From the NCBI RefSeq assembly GCF_024138165.1, contig NZ_CP100001.1:124001-188000 (forward strand): a stretch of 64,000 nucleotides of DNA, given 5' to 3'. This DNA is from Halorussus vallis (GTDB taxonomy: Archaea > Halobacteriota > Halobacteria > Halobacteriales > Haladaptataceae). The translations under genes and the position numbers were made by a program. Positions within the stretch are counted from its first letter, which is position 1, and every line of letters starts with the position of its first letter. Positions 17,587-25,953 of this stretch are shown here, piece after piece. Under the pieces are notes generated by a model. That model had not been told where the DNA came from. It did not search any database and worked only from the letters and a program-made list of their open reading frames with translations.

Positions 17587-18198
17587 ATGCCCGGCAAACA
17601 GCTACTGATGATCGTCGGCGATTTCGGCGAGGACTACGAGATAATGGTACCGTACCAGGCGCTCCAGGCGGTCGGCCACGAGGTCGACGCCGTCTGTCCC
17701 GACAAGGAGGCCGGCGACACCGTCAAGACCGCGGTCCACGACTTCCGGGGCGACCAGACGTACGTGGAGTCCCGCGGCCACAACTTCGCGCTGAACGCGA
17801 CGATGGACGAGATAGATCCCACGGAGTACGACGGCCTCGTCCTGCCCGGCGGGCGCGCCCCGGAGTACCTCCGGAGCTACGACGAGGTGTTGGACGCGGT
17901 CCGGCACTTCTTCGAGGAGGACAAGCCGGTCGCGGCCATCTGCCACGCGGCCCAGATTCTCGCGGCCGCCGGCGTCGTCGAGGGCCGGACCTGCTCGGCC
18001 TACTCCGCGCTCGAACACGACGTGGAGGAAGCCGGCGGCGAGTACTACGACGGGGTGACCACCGACGGGAACCTCGTGACGGGTCGCGACTGGAGCGACC
18101 ACGTCGAGTGGCTCTCGCAGTTCCTCGACGTGCTGGGAACCGAAATCGAGCACGACGAGGCGGTCGAGTCGATGACGGAGGAACCAGCCGAGGAGTGA
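17587..18198 (+). CDS. DJ-1/PfpI family protein
   Basis: A 203-aa class I glutamine amidotransferase-like protein. It has the nucleophile elbow AAICHAAQ with Cys119-His120 and a conserved early acid (Glu16, GDFGEDYE). [13 protein letters not shown] forms the typical loop. Relatives act as proteases, glyoxalases or deglycases in stress protection; the exact reaction is not predictable. The C-terminal 25 residues are an acidic tail. Confidence 0.9.
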   Translation: MPGKQLLMIVGDFGEDYEIMVPYQALQAVGHEVDAVCPDKEAGDTVKTAVHDFRGDQTYVESRGHNFALNATMDEIDPTEYDGLVLPGGRAPEYLRSYDEVLDAVRHFFEEDKPVAAICHAAQILAAAGVVEGRTCSAYSALEHDVEEAGGEYYDGVTTDGNLVTGRDWSDHVEWLSQFLDVLGTEIEHDEAVESMTEEPAEE

Positions 18199-18232
18199 CA
18201 CAGGCCGCTCGTCTTCTTTGTTCGCAGCAACC

Positions 18233-18952
18233 CTACTCTCCGGTCGGTTCGGGGCGACCCCAGAGGTCCCGGTAGGGACTCGCCAGCGTCCTCGAGTCGG
18301 CCGAAACCGAACTCGTGTCGTACGTGACCGACCGCAGGTCGAACTCTCCGTCCTCCCAGACGGCGTAGCGGGCGCGGTCCAGCGGCCACCCCGCGCGCTG
18401 GAGGCCGACGCTCCCGGGGTTGAGGAACGTCGTCCCGTCGACGGTGGCCTCGAACGGGTAGTGGGAGTGGCCGTGGAGGACCACGTCCTCGTCGTACCGG
18501 TCGGCGAGCGCCTCGAACACCGCGAGGTCGTCGTCGGGCGTGGTCCGAGTTCGCCACTCGCCGTCGTAGTCGTCGGGCGCCGGAAAGTCGCCGTGGTGCA
18601 AGCGGAACGTCTCGCCTCCGACCGAGACGGTCGTCGTCAGGTCCAGCGATTCGAGGAACGACCGACTCTCCGCGGAGAGTCGGTCGTAGGTCCACCGCTG
18701 CCAGTCGGCGTGGGGCGTGTCGTCCAGCGCGTCCGGGTCGGCGGCGTCGAGGACGGTCCGGTCGTGGTTGCCGCGGACGCCGGTGAGCGCGTCGAGGTCG
18801 CGGAGGCGTTCGCAGGCGACCTCGGGGTGGGGTCCCGCGTCGACGGCGTCACCCAGGAACAGCACCGCGTCGCGCTCGGGTTCGGCCGCGAGGACCGCTT
18901 CGAGCGCGGGACCGTTCGCGTGAACGTCGGCGACGACGAGTACTCGTGGCAC
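18233..18952 (-). CDS. YfcE-type metallophosphoesterase
   Basis: A 239-aa calcineurin-like phosphoesterase. All metal motifs are present: ADVHAN (D-x-H), FLGDAVD (G-D), GNHD and HGHSHYPF. NPGSVGLQR near the C-terminus is typical of the MJ0936/YfcE group of phosphodiesterases. It converges with the DJ-1 gene. A 30-bp palindrome lies inside the coding region around codons 89-98. Confidence 0.92.
   Translation of the reverse strand: MPRVLVVADVHANGPALEAVLAAEPERDAVLFLGDAVDAGPHPEVACERLRDLDALTGVRGNHDRTVLDAADPDALDDTPHADWQRWTYDRLSAESRSFLESLDLTTTVSVGGETFRLHHGDFPAPDDYDGEWRTRTTPDDDLAVFEALADRYDEDVVLHGHSHYPFEATVDGTTFLNPGSVGLQRAGWPLDRARYAVWEDGEFDLRSVTYDTSSVSADSRTLASPYRDLWGRPEPTGE
18658..18687. repeat. perfect 30-bp palindrome within a coding sequence
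   Basis: The arm ACGACCGACTCTCCG is mirrored exactly. It encodes the YDRLSAESRSF region of the phosphoesterase at 18233. Codon usage remains normal, so the protein tolerates it. Confidence 0.9.
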
Positions 18953-19023
18953 GCCCGGTTCGTTCGTGCCCGCGAGTAAAGAATCTCCTGTCCTTCCGTC
19001 ACTCCCGTCACCCCATCACCCCG

Positions 19024-20076
19024 TCACTCGATGTACTCCCGGACGAACATCCGGTGTTCGGCGGCCCGCTCGTCGCGGACCGCCTCGTCGGCCCCGGCGT
19101 ACCACTCGGGGAGACACGCCATCGCGTTCAGTCGGTTGCAGAGGTGGTAGACCCGCTTTCGCTGCCGGGAGTCGTCGGGTAGGTCGCCCGAGCGCCGCGC
19201 GTCGTAGGCGTCGCGGAACCGCCCTCGGAGACGGTCGCGGAGTACCACGTCGCGGGTCTGCCAGTTGACGTTGTGGTCCTCGACCGTCGCGAGGTTGTAG
19301 ACCGGGTCGCCCGCCAGCAGGTCGGCCCAGTCGAGCACCCCGGTCGTCTCGCCGGTGTCGGTGTCGACCAGGAGGTTCCCCAGGCGGTAGTCCCAGTGGA
19401 CCAGCGAGGCCGTCTCCGGTCCGTCGAGCGCGAGGACCGCCTCCCGGACGTACCGCCGGAGTTCGGGCACCAGGTCGTCGAACCGGCCGCCTTCCAGTCC
19501 GTCGAGGGTCTTCTGGGCGTCGGCCAGCAACCACTCCGCCCAGCGGTCGCGGGCGCTCGACTCGTCGTCGACCACCGCGAGTTCGCCGTCGGCGACGCCG
19601 ACGCGGCCGAACCGGTCGAACGACTCGACCGCGTGGAGTTGGCCGAGGTAGTCGCCCGCCGCCGCGAACACGCGTTCGAGCGCGTCGGTCGAGAGGTCCG
19701 AAAATCGACCGGAGCCGTTCCGACCCGGCAGTCGCTCGGCGAGGAAGAACGGCGCGGGGAGGTCGGGGTGGTCGTCGACGAAGCCGACCACACCGGGCAC
19801 CGGAATCTCTGTTTCGTCCGCCAGCAGTTCGAGGATGCGGGGCTCCGAGCGCGCGACCGAGTCCGGAACGACCCCGGCGGCCGCGGCCTTCAGGACCGCC
19901 TCGCGGCGGCCCGCCGACGTCTCGACCGTCAGGAAGAAGACGGACTCGGACCCCTCCTCGCTCGGGCGAACGTTTTCCACCGACCACTCGGGTTCGACGG
20001 CGTCGACCATCCGTTCGACGGTCGCTCGTTCGAGGTCGGTTCGCTCCGCGCCCGTTCGCTCGACTGTCCCCGTCAC
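19024..20076 (-). CDS. aminoglycoside-phosphotransferase-like kinase (APH family)
   Basis: About 350 aa with a protein-kinase-like APH fold. The catalytic loop LVHWDYRLGNLLVD (H-x-D-x4-N) and the metal-binding segment GVLDWADLLAGDP are clear. EAVLKAAAAG probably carries the ATP lysine. Archaeal members phosphorylate small hydroxyl substrates that are mostly unknown; antibiotic resistance should not be assumed. I prefer the GTG at 20076 (VTGTVERTGAER); the frame is open to an ATG at 20190. Confidence 0.85.
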   Translation of the reverse strand: MTGTVERTGAERTDLERATVERMVDAVEPEWSVENVRPSEEGSESVFFLTVETSAGRREAVLKAAAAGVVPDSVARSEPRILELLADETEIPVPGVVGFVDDHPDLPAPFFLAERLPGRNGSGRFSDLSTDALERVFAAAGDYLGQLHAVESFDRFGRVGVADGELAVVDDESSARDRWAEWLLADAQKTLDGLEGGRFDDLVPELRRYVREAVLALDGPETASLVHWDYRLGNLLVDTDTGETTGVLDWADLLAGDPVYNLATVEDHNVNWQTRDVVLRDRLRGRFRDAYDARRSGDLPDDSRQRKRVYHLCNRLNAMACLPEWYAGADEAVRDERAAEHRMFVREYIE

Positions 20077-20234
20077 GCACCGTAGAAAGAGACTGTCGCG
20101 TGTGAGCGTTTCGGCCGGCCCGCCGGACCTGGACGCGGTCCCGAGGCAGGACCCGGACGCCGTCCCCCGCTGGATGTCACCCCGCCGCACGGCTATCGGT
20201 ACGTATTTTCCTCCGACCGCTGTAACGCGAGACG

Positions 20235-20630
20235 ATGCAATTCAAAGATTTCGTCGGAGAGGTACAGCACCGACTCGAACTGTCCGACCTCGGCAGGGCG
20301 GTCCGGGCCACGCGGGCCGTGTTGACCACGCTCGGCGAGCGACTCCAGGAGGGCGAGGCCGCGGACCTCGCCGGCCCGCTTCCGATGGAGGTCGACTACT
20401 ACCTCGAATCGGCCGAGTCGGGCCAGCGCTTCGACTACGACGAGTTCGTCGAACGGGTCCAGGAGCGCGCCGAGGTCAAGCGCAGCGACGCCGACTACTA
20501 CGGGAAGATCGTGGTCGGACTGGTGAGCGAACTCATCTCGCGGGCCGAAATCGAGGAGGTCCGCTCGCTACTGCCGCCCGACTACGACGACCTGTTCGCG
20601 CTGGTGGACGCCGAGGAGGTCGAGGAGTAA
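20235..20630 (+). CDS. DUF2267-like protein
   Basis: A 131-aa acidic soluble protein. MQFKDFVGEVQHRLEL at the start and RAVRATRAVLTTLGERL are the hallmark helices of the DUF2267 family, which usually has two similar helical halves; the second half here begins near FDYDEFVERVQERAEV. The function is not known; bacterial relatives are often stress-linked. A TATA-like GTATTTT lies about 25 nt upstream, suggesting a leaderless transcript. Confidence 0.88.
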   Translation: MQFKDFVGEVQHRLELSDLGRAVRATRAVLTTLGERLQEGEAADLAGPLPMEVDYYLESAESGQRFDYDEFVERVQERAEVKRSDADYYGKIVVGLVSELISRAEIEEVRSLLPPDYDDLFALVDAEEVEE

Positions 20631-20757
20631 CCCGTCGGGACGGCGGTCGGATTCCGTCGGACCCTGACCGCCGCGCGGTTGAGCGCGTGTCGGCGTCGCG
20701 CCGGTGACTGAACGTTCGTTCGATAGCGGTACGTGTCTCAGGATTCTTGACGGTGAC

Positions 20758-20914
20758 GTGAGCGCAATCGACGCCCGACACCTCGAACTGACGTACGCCG
20801 ACGGGATGGAGAACGTCAGGGACGCCTCGCCGGACGTCCCCGAGGGAGTTCTTCGGCTTTCTCGGCGTCGCGGTCTACTACATGGTCCGCGCGACCAGTT
20901 CCGAGACGCGTTGA
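20758..20914 (+). pseudogene. small protein gene with an apparent +1 frameshift
   Basis: Codon bias is strong in one frame from GTG 20758 (VSAIDARHLELTYADGMENV...DASPDVPE). Around 20842-20846 (GAGGGAG) it moves to the next frame, reading EFFGFLGVAVYYMVRATSSE and ending at TGA 20912-20914. Removing one G would give about 51 residues with a hydrophobic C-terminal half. It may be a true frameshift, a sequencing error, or chance. I do not recognise the family. Confidence 0.4.
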
Positions 20915-20918
20915 CCCG

Positions 20919-21368
20919 TCAGTCGGTCGTCTCCGCCGTTTCGTCGCCCGACCGGACCACCAGCACGGGGACGTCGGCGGTCCTGACGATTCGCTCCGTG
21001 ACGCTCCCCAGCAAGTAGCGGTCGAGTCCCCGCCGGCCGTGCGTGCCCAGGACGACGAGGTCGACGTCGTGGCCCTCCGCGTAGTCGAGAATCTCGCGGT
21101 GGGGCGTCCCCCGGAGGACGGCGGTCGAAACCGACTCGATGCCCGCCTCGGACGCGCGCTCGGCGGCGGATTCGACCGCGCGTTCGCCGTACGATTCGAG
21201 TTCGTCGGTGACCAGCGAGGCGTCGACCTCGGAGGCGAACGCCGTGGCGTCCACCACGAACAGGACGTGTAGTTGGGCGTCGTAGGTTCGCGCGAGGTCG
21301 AGGGCGTGTTCGAGCGCGCGGGCCGCCTGCGGACTGCCGTCGGTGGGTACGAGGATGCGGTCGTACAT
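20919..21368 (-). CDS. universal stress protein (UspA family)
   Basis: A 149-aa single-domain Usp. It starts MYDRILVPTDGS, and LVVLGTHGRRGLDRYLLGSVTE holds the ATP-binding G-x2-G-x9-G(S/T) motif, followed by the terminal strand VPVLVVRS. It is therefore likely to be ATP-binding. ATG 21368 is chosen because the family begins there; a further 9 in-frame codons upstream lack similarity. Confidence 0.93.
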   Translation of the reverse strand: MYDRILVPTDGSPQAARALEHALDLARTYDAQLHVLFVVDATAFASEVDASLVTDELESYGERAVESAAERASEAGIESVSTAVLRGTPHREILDYAEGHDVDLVVLGTHGRRGLDRYLLGSVTERIVRTADVPVLVVRSGDETAETTD

Positions 21369-21431
21369 GGACGGGCCTGCGACGCGCGGAGACAAAGCCG
21401 TGAGGGTAGACCCGTCCGGGACATCGTTCGC

Positions 21432-22766
21432 TCAGTCGTCCGGCGCGGGTTGGCCGCCCTCGACTGCGACGACACGACGCGCGAGGACCGCGAACACCGC
21501 GACGAGCAACAGCGCGCCGAGGACGAACGGGGACCAGATCGCCGCCAGCGCGTACAGCGACGCCATCACCGGCGGGCCGACCGTCCGGCCGAGACTCCCC
21601 GCGCCCTGCGCGACGCCGAAGGCGCTCCCCTGGACGTCGGCCCCGGCGGCCGCCGAGACGAGCGTCGTCAGCGACACCGACAGCAGGGCGTTCCCGAACG
21701 ACAGCAGCGGGAGCACCGCCAGGAGCGCGAGGAGTTCGCGGGTGAGAATCGCCGGCCCGCCGATTCGCGGCAGGAACGTCCGGCCGAGCGCGGGCGAGAA
21801 CGGGAGCGCCGCCAGCGCCGCGACCAGGACGAGGGCACCCGCGACCGCGAGAAGCGAGTTCGGGTAGCGCCGAGAGAGCCGACCCACCAGCACGCCCTGG
21901 AACACCGCGCCGAGGACGCCGACGTAACTCAGCAGGAAGGCGGTTCCGCTGGCGTCGTAGCCGTACACGTCGGCCGCGAAGGGGACGAACATCACCTGCA
22001 CGCCCGAGAACGCGACCGACAGCAGGAAGAACGACGCCACGAGGCCCCGGAGAGAGTCGTCGGCCAGCGCCGACCGGAACGAGGCGACCCACGACTGGCG
22101 GCGGGCGCTCGTCCGCCGGCCGGACTCCTCCAGGAAGGCCGCCGCGAACACGAGGTTGACCAGACTCAGCGCCGCCGCCGCGAAACTCGGCAGCGAGAAC
22201 CGCGTGACCGGAACCGCGGCCGGGAGCAGGTCGCGGGCGGCCGCGACCACCGGGTCGCTGGCGAAGAATCCGCCCATCGCCGGGCCGAAGATGAACCCCA
22301 GTCCGAACGCCGCCCCGACGAGGCCGAACGCGCCCGCGCGGCGTTCCGGGGGTGTCACGTCGGCGATGTACGCCTGGGCCGCGGCGAGGTTACCGCCCAT
22401 CGCGCCCGCCAGCATCCGGGAGACGAACAGGACGGCGACGCTCCCGGCGAGGCCGAAGAGGGTCCACGCCACCGCGCTGCCCGCGACCGACAGCAGGAGG
22501 ACCGGCCGGCGTCCGCGGCGGTCGGACAGCGCCCCCAGGTAGGGCGCGAACAGGAACTGCATCGCCGAGTACGACGCCGCCAGCAGGCCGATGTACACGT
22601 CGCTGACGCCAAAGCTCCGGACGTAGAACGGCAGAATCGGGATGATGATGCCGAAATCCAGCAGGTCGAGGAACACGACCGCGACGACGGTCGCCAGCGC
22701 GCGGCGGGGGTGCGCGAGCGTCGCGGGAGGGGCATCGGACGCGGTGGCGGCGCGGGGAGCCGACAT
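21432..22766 (-). CDS. MFS transporter (drug/H+ antiporter type)
   Basis: A 444-aa protein with about 12 membrane segments. It has the MFS motif between segments 2 and 3 (GALSDRRGRRPVLL), the TetA-like start VVFLDLLDFGIIIPILPFYV, and the antiporter-like motif C region GFIFGPAMGG. The substrate cannot be predicted. No siderophore exporter is obvious in this window, but nothing ties this gene to the siderophore operon, which lies 8 kb away. Confidence 0.88.
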   Translation of the reverse strand: MSAPRAATASDAPPATLAHPRRALATVVAVVFLDLLDFGIIIPILPFYVRSFGVSDVYIGLLAASYSAMQFLFAPYLGALSDRRGRRPVLLLSVAGSAVAWTLFGLAGSVAVLFVSRMLAGAMGGNLAAAQAYIADVTPPERRAGAFGLVGAAFGLGFIFGPAMGGFFASDPVVAAARDLLPAAVPVTRFSLPSFAAAALSLVNLVFAAAFLEESGRRTSARRQSWVASFRSALADDSLRGLVASFFLLSVAFSGVQVMFVPFAADVYGYDASGTAFLLSYVGVLGAVFQGVLVGRLSRRYPNSLLAVAGALVLVAALAALPFSPALGRTFLPRIGGPAILTRELLALLAVLPLLSFGNALLSVSLTTLVSAAAGADVQGSAFGVAQGAGSLGRTVGPPVMASLYALAAIWSPFVLGALLLVAVFAVLARRVVAVEGGQPAPDD

Positions 22767-22818
22767 TTTCCCCGAGGACGGCGGCCAGACTCCTAACGGT
22801 TGGGTCGGGCGTCCTCGG

Positions 22819-23472
22819 TCACCGGACCAGTTCGGCGAACACCGACGCCTCCACCTTCCGGAGGTGTTCGCCCACCGTGCTGGCCGACGCGCCGACGCGC
22901 TCGGCGACCTCCTCCTGGGTCGCTCGCCGGGGGTTGTCGTAGTAGCCCAGTTCGACCGCCGCGTCGAGAATCTCGCGCTGGCGGGCGGTCAGTCGGGCGT
23001 AGAGGTCCTCGGCGTCGGGGCGGTACTCGCCGGTCGAGAGGACCTCGACGTCGACGCTCTCGGGTTGGTCGGCCATGGCCCCGCGGAAGTCCTCGGCGCG
23101 GCCGACGTAGGTCGCCCGCATCCCGCCGTCGGCGGTGTACTCGACGGGCATCTTGACCAGCAGTTCCTGCTCGCGGCGCCGGGTCATGAGTTCCCGAATC
23201 GCCTCGTTGGGTTCGTAGTGGCTGTAGGAGAACATTCGTCCGTCGCCGTCGTCGGTGACCGTGAAGTCGTAGACGAAGTCGCTGTCGGCCAGGATCTCCC
23301 GGAGGCGGTCGGCGTCGCCGCTCGCCTCGGCGAACATCACCACGGAGCCGTCGTCGAGCAGTTCGACGCGGTGGATCGCCTCGCGAGCGACCGCCGGGTC
23401 GTCGCCCAGAGTCCGGTCCAGGGGGTGGAGCGCCCCGTCTCGCGGCCGGGCGACCACTGTCACGTAGCGCAT
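22819..23472 (-). CDS. Bat-type HTH transcriptional regulator
   Basis: A 217-aa protein. Its C-terminal HTH_10 domain reads LTARQREILDAAVELGYYDNPRRAT followed by EEVAERVGASASTVGEHLRK, as in bacterio-opsin activator relatives. The N-terminal half is the usual haloarchaeal sensor-like region without a named ligand. The start ATG at 23472 sits about 25 nt from a minus-strand TTTAAG TATA box (about 23495-23502). It is divergent from the NuoH-like gene and may regulate it. Confidence 0.88.
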   Translation of the reverse strand: MRYVTVVARPRDGALHPLDRTLGDDPAVAREAIHRVELLDDGSVVMFAEASGDADRLREILADSDFVYDFTVTDDGDGRMFSYSHYEPNEAIRELMTRRREQELLVKMPVEYTADGGMRATYVGRAEDFRGAMADQPESVDVEVLSTGEYRPDAEDLYARLTARQREILDAAVELGYYDNPRRATQEEVAERVGASASTVGEHLRKVEASVFAELVR

Positions 23473-23557
23473 ACGAAAGGCGTCGAGCGAGCACGACTTA
23501 AAGAAACCTCGGATACGCGGCAGTAACGCTACCGACCGCGCGGCCGGAGGGTCGACC

Positions 23558-24634
23558 ATGAACACTGTCCTCGCCACACTCCCGGAGACGGTCGGTCGCG
23601 CCTTCGGGTGGACCCAGATGGGTGTCGTCGAGCAGGCGGTCGCCTCGATGCTGAGCGCGGCGTTCGTCGGCGTCTACCTCATGACGAACGCCGCCGTCGC
23701 CGGCCCGTGGGCCAAGCGGAAGATCGCCGCCGCGTTCTGGGACAAGATCGGCCCGAACCGAGTCGGTCCCGCCGGCATCCTCATCATCGTCGCCGACGCG
23801 GTCCGGTTCCTCTCGAAGGAACTCATCGTCCCGCGCCGGGCCGACAGGCCCGCCTTCGACCTGCCGCCGATTCTGCTTCCCTTCTCAGCGATAGCGGGAT
23901 TCGCCGTGATTCCGATGGGCCGACTCTTCGGCGTGAACCTCCAACTCGCCGACCCGGCGACCGGCGTCGCCTACGTCTTCGCGGTTTCCTCGCTGGCGAC
24001 GCTCGCGCTGACGATGGCCGGCTACGCGTCGAACAACAAGTACTCGCTCCTGGGCGGTCTGCGCGCCGTCGCTCAGAACATCGCCTACGAGATTCCGCTG
24101 GTCGTGACGGCGGCGTCGGTCGTCCTGCTGGAGGGGTCGCTTCGGACGAGCGAGGTGGTCGCCGCCCAGCAGGACGCCCTGGTGACGGTCCTCGGCGTCT
24201 CGATTCCGTCGTGGTACGCCTTCGTCAACCCGCTGGCGTTCGCGCTGTTCGTGGTGGCGAACCTCGCGGAGGTTGGCCGCAACCCCTTCGACGTGCCGGA
24301 GGCGCCGACCGAAATCGTCGCGGGCTACTTGACCGAGTACTCGTCGGTGTACTTCGTGCTGATGTACGTCGGCGAGTTCGTCCACATCTTCCTCGGCGGC
24401 GCCATCGCGACGACGCTGTTCCTGGGCGGGCCGGCGGGGCCGGTGCTCCCCGGTTTCGTCTGGTTCACCGTCAAGATGTGGGCCTTCTTCCTGTTCACCC
24501 AGTGGGCGCGCTCGGCGATACCGCGCGTCCGCATCGACCAACTCATCGAAATCGGCTGGAAGGGAATGCTCGTACTGTCGTTCCTCAACCTACTGGTGAC
24601 GGCGGTGGTGGTGGGCGCGATGGCGTCCGCGTGA
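23558..24634 (+). CDS. orphan NADH-quinone oxidoreductase subunit H-like protein
   Basis: A 358-aa, roughly eight-segment membrane protein with clear NuoH signatures: IGPNRVGPAGIL, IAYEIPLV, NLAEVGRNPFDVPEAPTEIVAGYLTEYSS and IPRVRIDQLIEIGWKGML. In complex I this subunit forms the quinone site and links the arms. The neighbours are not nuo genes; it is flanked by a Bat-type regulator and an iron lipoprotein. It is probably a second copy or part of another complex rather than the main NuoH. Confidence 0.9.
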   Translation: MNTVLATLPETVGRAFGWTQMGVVEQAVASMLSAAFVGVYLMTNAAVAGPWAKRKIAAAFWDKIGPNRVGPAGILIIVADAVRFLSKELIVPRRADRPAFDLPPILLPFSAIAGFAVIPMGRLFGVNLQLADPATGVAYVFAVSSLATLALTMAGYASNNKYSLLGGLRAVAQNIAYEIPLVVTAASVVLLEGSLRTSEVVAAQQDALVTVLGVSIPSWYAFVNPLAFALFVVANLAEVGRNPFDVPEAPTEIVAGYLTEYSSVYFVLMYVGEFVHIFLGGAIATTLFLGGPAGPVLPGFVWFTVKMWAFFLFTQWARSAIPRVRIDQLIEIGWKGMLVLSFLNLLVTAVVVGAMASA

Positions 24635-24647
24635 ACGGCGCCGCGAC

Positions 24648-25775
24648 TCAGGCGACGGTCAACTCCACCTTCGACATCTCCAAGAACGCGGTTTCGTAGC
24701 CCTCGTGGCGCGCGACCTGCGGGGGTGCGTCCACGGTCACCGTCAGCGCGTCGCCCGATTTCACCCCGTCGACCGCCGCGCCGTAGTGGTAGCCGAGATT
24801 TGGGTCGAGCGCGGGGCGGAGGATGTCGTCGTAGACGGACTCTCCGCCGCGCTGAAGCGCGGCGGAGAGGCTCATGAACGGGAGCGGGTAGCGGTTGTAC
24901 GGCGTCCGGGGAGAAACCGCGAGGTAGGTCTTCCCGCCGGCGACGAAGCGGGGCGTCTTCTCCGGAACGAACGCGACGAACGTCGCGTCGCCGGTTTCGC
25001 CCCGCCCGAGCGTCCTCCCGGGGAGGTCGGCCGGCTTCGGCACCCGCGAGAGCGGCATCTTCGACTCCATCGGCGCTATCGCGCCGGCCGTGCCCTTCTT
25101 GTCGGGGAGTCGCTCGTAGGAGATGTTCGCGATCTTCTCGCGGGTGTGCTCGAACTCCACTTCGAGCGCGGTCCGCCCGCCGAACGCGCCCCGCAGGTCG
25201 CCCATCCGGCGGGCCTGCATCGCGCCGACGTCGAGTTTCGCGGTGTAGGTGCCGTAGTCGGGTAGCGGGACGTTGTCGCCGAAGTGATAGCCCATGTTCT
25301 GCGAGAGCATCGGCCAGAGGTCACGGGAGTCGACCGTCTTTCCGCCCTTCCGGAGTTCCACCGAGACGTTCGCGGTGGGCAGGACCGTTCTCGTCTTGGC
25401 GTCCCAGATAGTCGCCATCAGGTGGGCGACGGCGTCCTCGCCGAACCGGACGCGGTTGGTGTCTCGACCCGTGACGGTCCAGAACGCGTGCGGGACGGTG
25501 TACATCAGTCCGACCCGGTAGCGGCCGCTCCCGCCGGTGCCGACCATCTTCGTCCCGTCGATGTGAGTGGGGTAGTAGACGCCCTGGGCGCGGTCGGCGA
25601 CCGTGGTGTTCCGGGCGATCGTCGGTTCGGCGGTCGTCTCGCCGTCGCTCGCGGTGGTCTCCCCGTCGGACGACCCGGACGTCTCGTTCGACTCGGCTTC
25701 GAACATCCCGATACACCCCGCCAGCCCCGCGAAACCGGCCGCACCGGTCGCCCGGAGGAGGTCCCGTCGCTCCAT
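24648..25775 (-). CDS. Tat lipoprotein, P19/Tp34-like iron-binding protein (paralogue 1)
   Basis: A 375-aa exported lipoprotein: MERRDLLRATGAAGFAGLAGC gives a Tat motif and lipobox Cys21, then a Ser/Thr linker. SQNMGYHFGDNVPLPDYGTY resembles the P19/Tp34 periplasmic Fe/Cu proteins, with Met and His ligands. A second GYHYG motif occurs near the C-terminus. It is a close paralogue of the gene at 25954. Both share an upstream element with the peroxidase at 31242, suggesting a common metal-uptake role. Metal identity is not shown. Confidence 0.75.
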   Translation of the reverse strand: MERRDLLRATGAAGFAGLAGCIGMFEAESNETSGSSDGETTASDGETTAEPTIARNTTVADRAQGVYYPTHIDGTKMVGTGGSGRYRVGLMYTVPHAFWTVTGRDTNRVRFGEDAVAHLMATIWDAKTRTVLPTANVSVELRKGGKTVDSRDLWPMLSQNMGYHFGDNVPLPDYGTYTAKLDVGAMQARRMGDLRGAFGGRTALEVEFEHTREKIANISYERLPDKKGTAGAIAPMESKMPLSRVPKPADLPGRTLGRGETGDATFVAFVPEKTPRFVAGGKTYLAVSPRTPYNRYPLPFMSLSAALQRGGESVYDDILRPALDPNLGYHYGAAVDGVKSGDALTVTVDAPPQVARHEGYETAFLEMSKVELTVA

Positions 25776-25808
25776 CGTGGGACGGTACCGGACTGGGAAA
25801 GATACGGG

Positions 25809-25832
25809 TTCTGGTACGCGCGTCGAAAACCG
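25809..25832 (-). promoter_or_regulatory. shared upstream element of the iron-lipoprotein/peroxidase group, copy 1
   Basis: The plus strand reads TTCTGGTACGCGCGTCGAAA then ACCG. It ends 34 nt upstream of the ATG at 25775, just beyond a TATA-like stretch at about 25798-25805. Copies at 27062 and 32598 match almost base for base and at the same distance. It probably binds an activator or repressor. Confidence 0.8.
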
Positions 25833-25866
25833 AAGGTGTGCCCGACGGCGGGCGACCCGTCCGTGC

Positions 25867-25898
25867 GCGACTCGGCGGCGCGAGCGCCGCCGAGTCGC
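25867..25898. repeat. palindrome (15-nt arms, GA centre)
   Basis: GCGACTCGGCGGCGC and GCGCCGCCGAGTCGC flank GA. It lies between the two tandem iron-lipoprotein genes, followed by several GAATCGTCGA repeats (25900-25945). Confidence 0.9.
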
Positions 25899-25953
25899 AG
25901 AGTCGTCGAATAACGAATCGTCGAGTTTCCGAATCGTCGAATCGCCGAGTCGC

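Noticed and set aside
20704-21018. Continuous 104-codon ORF starting at GTG 20704
   Set aside because: Its second half runs antisense to UspA. Only the 20758-20845 part has coding bias, followed by a switch of frame.
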